7,027 bases of DNA from Bacteroidota bacterium (GTDB lineage: Bacteria; Bacteroidota; Ignavibacteria; SZUA-365). Shown piece after piece: positions 5,995-7,027 of this stretch (the first letter of the stretch is position 1; each line of letters begins with the position of its first letter). The stretch covers positions 1 through 7,027 of the forward strand of contig JAGTUW010000126.1 in the NCBI GenBank assembly GCA_018224345.1, read 5' to 3'. Position numbers and translations under genes: made by a program. The notes below the pieces were generated by a model. The model saw only the letters and a program-made list of their open reading frames with translations, had not been told where the DNA came from and ran no database searches.

Positions 5995-7027
5995 ATGATT
6001 CGATCCATCACATTTCTGATCACGGTCATCGTGACCGGTTTGAGTGCCGGAACACTTTTTGCGCAGCACCTCAACAGTACGCATGCCACGACATCCGCAC
6101 CGGTCGTAAGTTTCCGCAGTGCGGTTCCCATGCGCACGGTCATAACTGCACAGAACAAAGAGGGTGTTCGCAGTCCCTGGCAACCGCATCTCGGATTGGT
6201 ACTCAGTGGTGGCGGAGCACGTGGGTTGGCGCAGATCGGCTTACTTCGTGCACTCGAGGAAGCAGGGATTCGTCCAGACCTGATTGTCGGGACGAGTATC
6301 GGGAGCATTATCGGAGGGTTGTATGCCAGTGGCTACAATGCACGCAGACTGCAACACACAATTCGTGACATTGAATGGAACAAAATCATGCGTATGCATG
6401 ACGCAGCAGATCGGAACTTTCTCTCACTCGATCACAAACCTATTTCCGACCGTTCCATTCTCACCTTGCGTTTCGACGGACTACAACCAATTCTCCCCCA
6501 GGCAGTGTCAAATGGGCAACGGTTGACGAATCTTCTCAATGAGTTGACGTTGCAGGCACTGTATCATGCCGATGATTTCGATCATCTCGGGATTCCTTTC
6601 CGTGCAGTCGCAACCGATCTACATTCCGGTAAGAGCGTGACACTGTCCAGCGGCGGACTGGCGGAATGCATGCGTGCGAGTTCCACCCTGCCCGTGATGT
6701 ATTCTCCCGTCGTCCGCGATTCCCTGTTGCTTGTCGATGGCGGACTGCTTGCGAATATTCCCGTCAATGTCGCACGCGCCGAGGGTTGCGAATATATCCT
6801 TGCGGTAAATACGACCAGTCCGCTGCGCGACAGCGACCAGTTGAACACAGCCTTCGATGTCATCGACCAGGTGTTCAATATTGTCATGATTCCACCCGGA
6901 GAGGAACAACTCGCGCAGGCGGACATGGTCATCGCTCCGGATCTCCGTCATGTTGACGGTATGGATTTTTCAATTGCCGACTCTCTGATCGCAATCGGCT
7001 ATGCATCCGCGAAGGAGAAGGTCAACA
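5995..7027 (+). CDS. Secreted patatin-like phospholipase (3' partial), possibly PlpD-like
   Basis: Serine lipid acyl hydrolase of the patatin family, exported by Sec. The first 344 codons are seen and the frame is open at the right edge. Residues 1-23 form a signal peptide (R3, hydrophobic core to LFA, likely cut before Q24), followed by a linker to about residue 65. The catalytic dyad is intact: oxyanion loop GGGARG at 72-77, nucleophile S101 in GTSIG, and D248 in DGG, followed by NIPV. Between them lie IPFRAVATDL and MRASSTLPVMYSPV, usual for bacterial patatins. A signal peptide on a patatin, with this motif set, is typical of Bacteroidota proteins that carry POTRA and BamA-like barrel domains at the C-terminus; that part would be outside the window. 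ATG 5995 is chosen because an in-frame stop lies at 5983-5985 and the signal peptide begins here. AGGA (5991-5994) abuts the ATG, too close for a normal ribosome binding site. Confidence 0.88.
   Translation, partial: MIRSITFLITVIVTGLSAGTLFAQHLNSTHATTSAPVVSFRSAVPMRTVITAQNKEGVRSPWQPHLGLVLSGGGARGLAQIGLLRALEEAGIRPDLIVGTSIGSIIGGLYASGYNARRLQHTIRDIEWNKIMRMHDAADRNFLSLDHKPISDRSILTLRFDGLQPILPQAVSNGQRLTNLLNELTLQALYHADDFDHLGIPFRAVATDLHSGKSVTLSSGGLAECMRASSTLPVMYSPVVRDSLLLVDGGLLANIPVNVARAEGCEYILAVNTTSPLRDSDQLNTAFDVIDQVFNIVMIPPGEEQLAQADMVIAPDLRHVDGMDFSIADSLIAIGYASAKEKVN

Noticed and set aside
5919..6368. 149-codon + strand open frame crossing the gap and the start of the patatin gene.
   Set aside because: It overlaps the patatin signal peptide and catalytic region in another frame, and its product is Cys/Arg/His-rich with no family features.
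1..7027. CRISPR arrays, tRNA or rRNA genes, insertion sequence ends, phage or defence genes.
   Set aside because: No direct DNA repeats with spacers, no cloverleaf or rRNA-like blocks, no transposase or integrase motifs, and no nuclease or toxin signatures were found by reading the window.

Overview
The window holds four genes, all on the + strand, and reads like part of a cell-envelope locus from the Bacteroidota/Chlorobiota (FCB) group. The best taxonomic clue is the C-terminal type IX secretion (T9SS, Por) sorting tail on the first protein. A Bacteroidota-style outer-membrane barrel (DUF5723-like) and a large lipoprotein agree with this. The DNA looks moderately GC-rich by eye. The 'YPQPA' form of the sorting tail would fit an Ignavibacteria/Kapabacteria-type lineage, but that placement is inference.

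Layout: (1) 1-2363, the 3' part of a heparinase II/III-like polysaccharide lyase family protein with a T9SS sorting domain; its frame is open to the left edge, so its N-terminus and presumed signal peptide lie outside. (2) 2410-4449, a 679-residue lipoprotein of no family I can name. It resolves into four tandem units of about 132 residues, with a possible fifth at the N-terminus. (3) 4455-5858, an outer-membrane beta-barrel protein resembling DUF5723/FadL-PorV-like proteins; its start lies 5 bases past the stop of gene 2. (4) 5995 to beyond 7027, a secreted patatin-like phospholipase with complete catalytic motifs, cut by the right edge. The 136-base gap before gene 4 contains two hairpins.

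All four proteins appear to leave the cytoplasm: a T9SS cargo enzyme, a lipid-anchored beta-rich protein, an outer-membrane barrel and a Sec-exported lipase. Genes 1-3 are tightly spaced and probably co-transcribed; the hairpins suggest gene 4 is at least partly separate. The tight lipoprotein-barrel pairing suggests a two-component outer-membrane assembly. Its function cannot be read from sequence. The most interesting signals are the cryptic fourfold repeat in the lipoprotein and the substituted metal-site motif in the heparinase-like protein.
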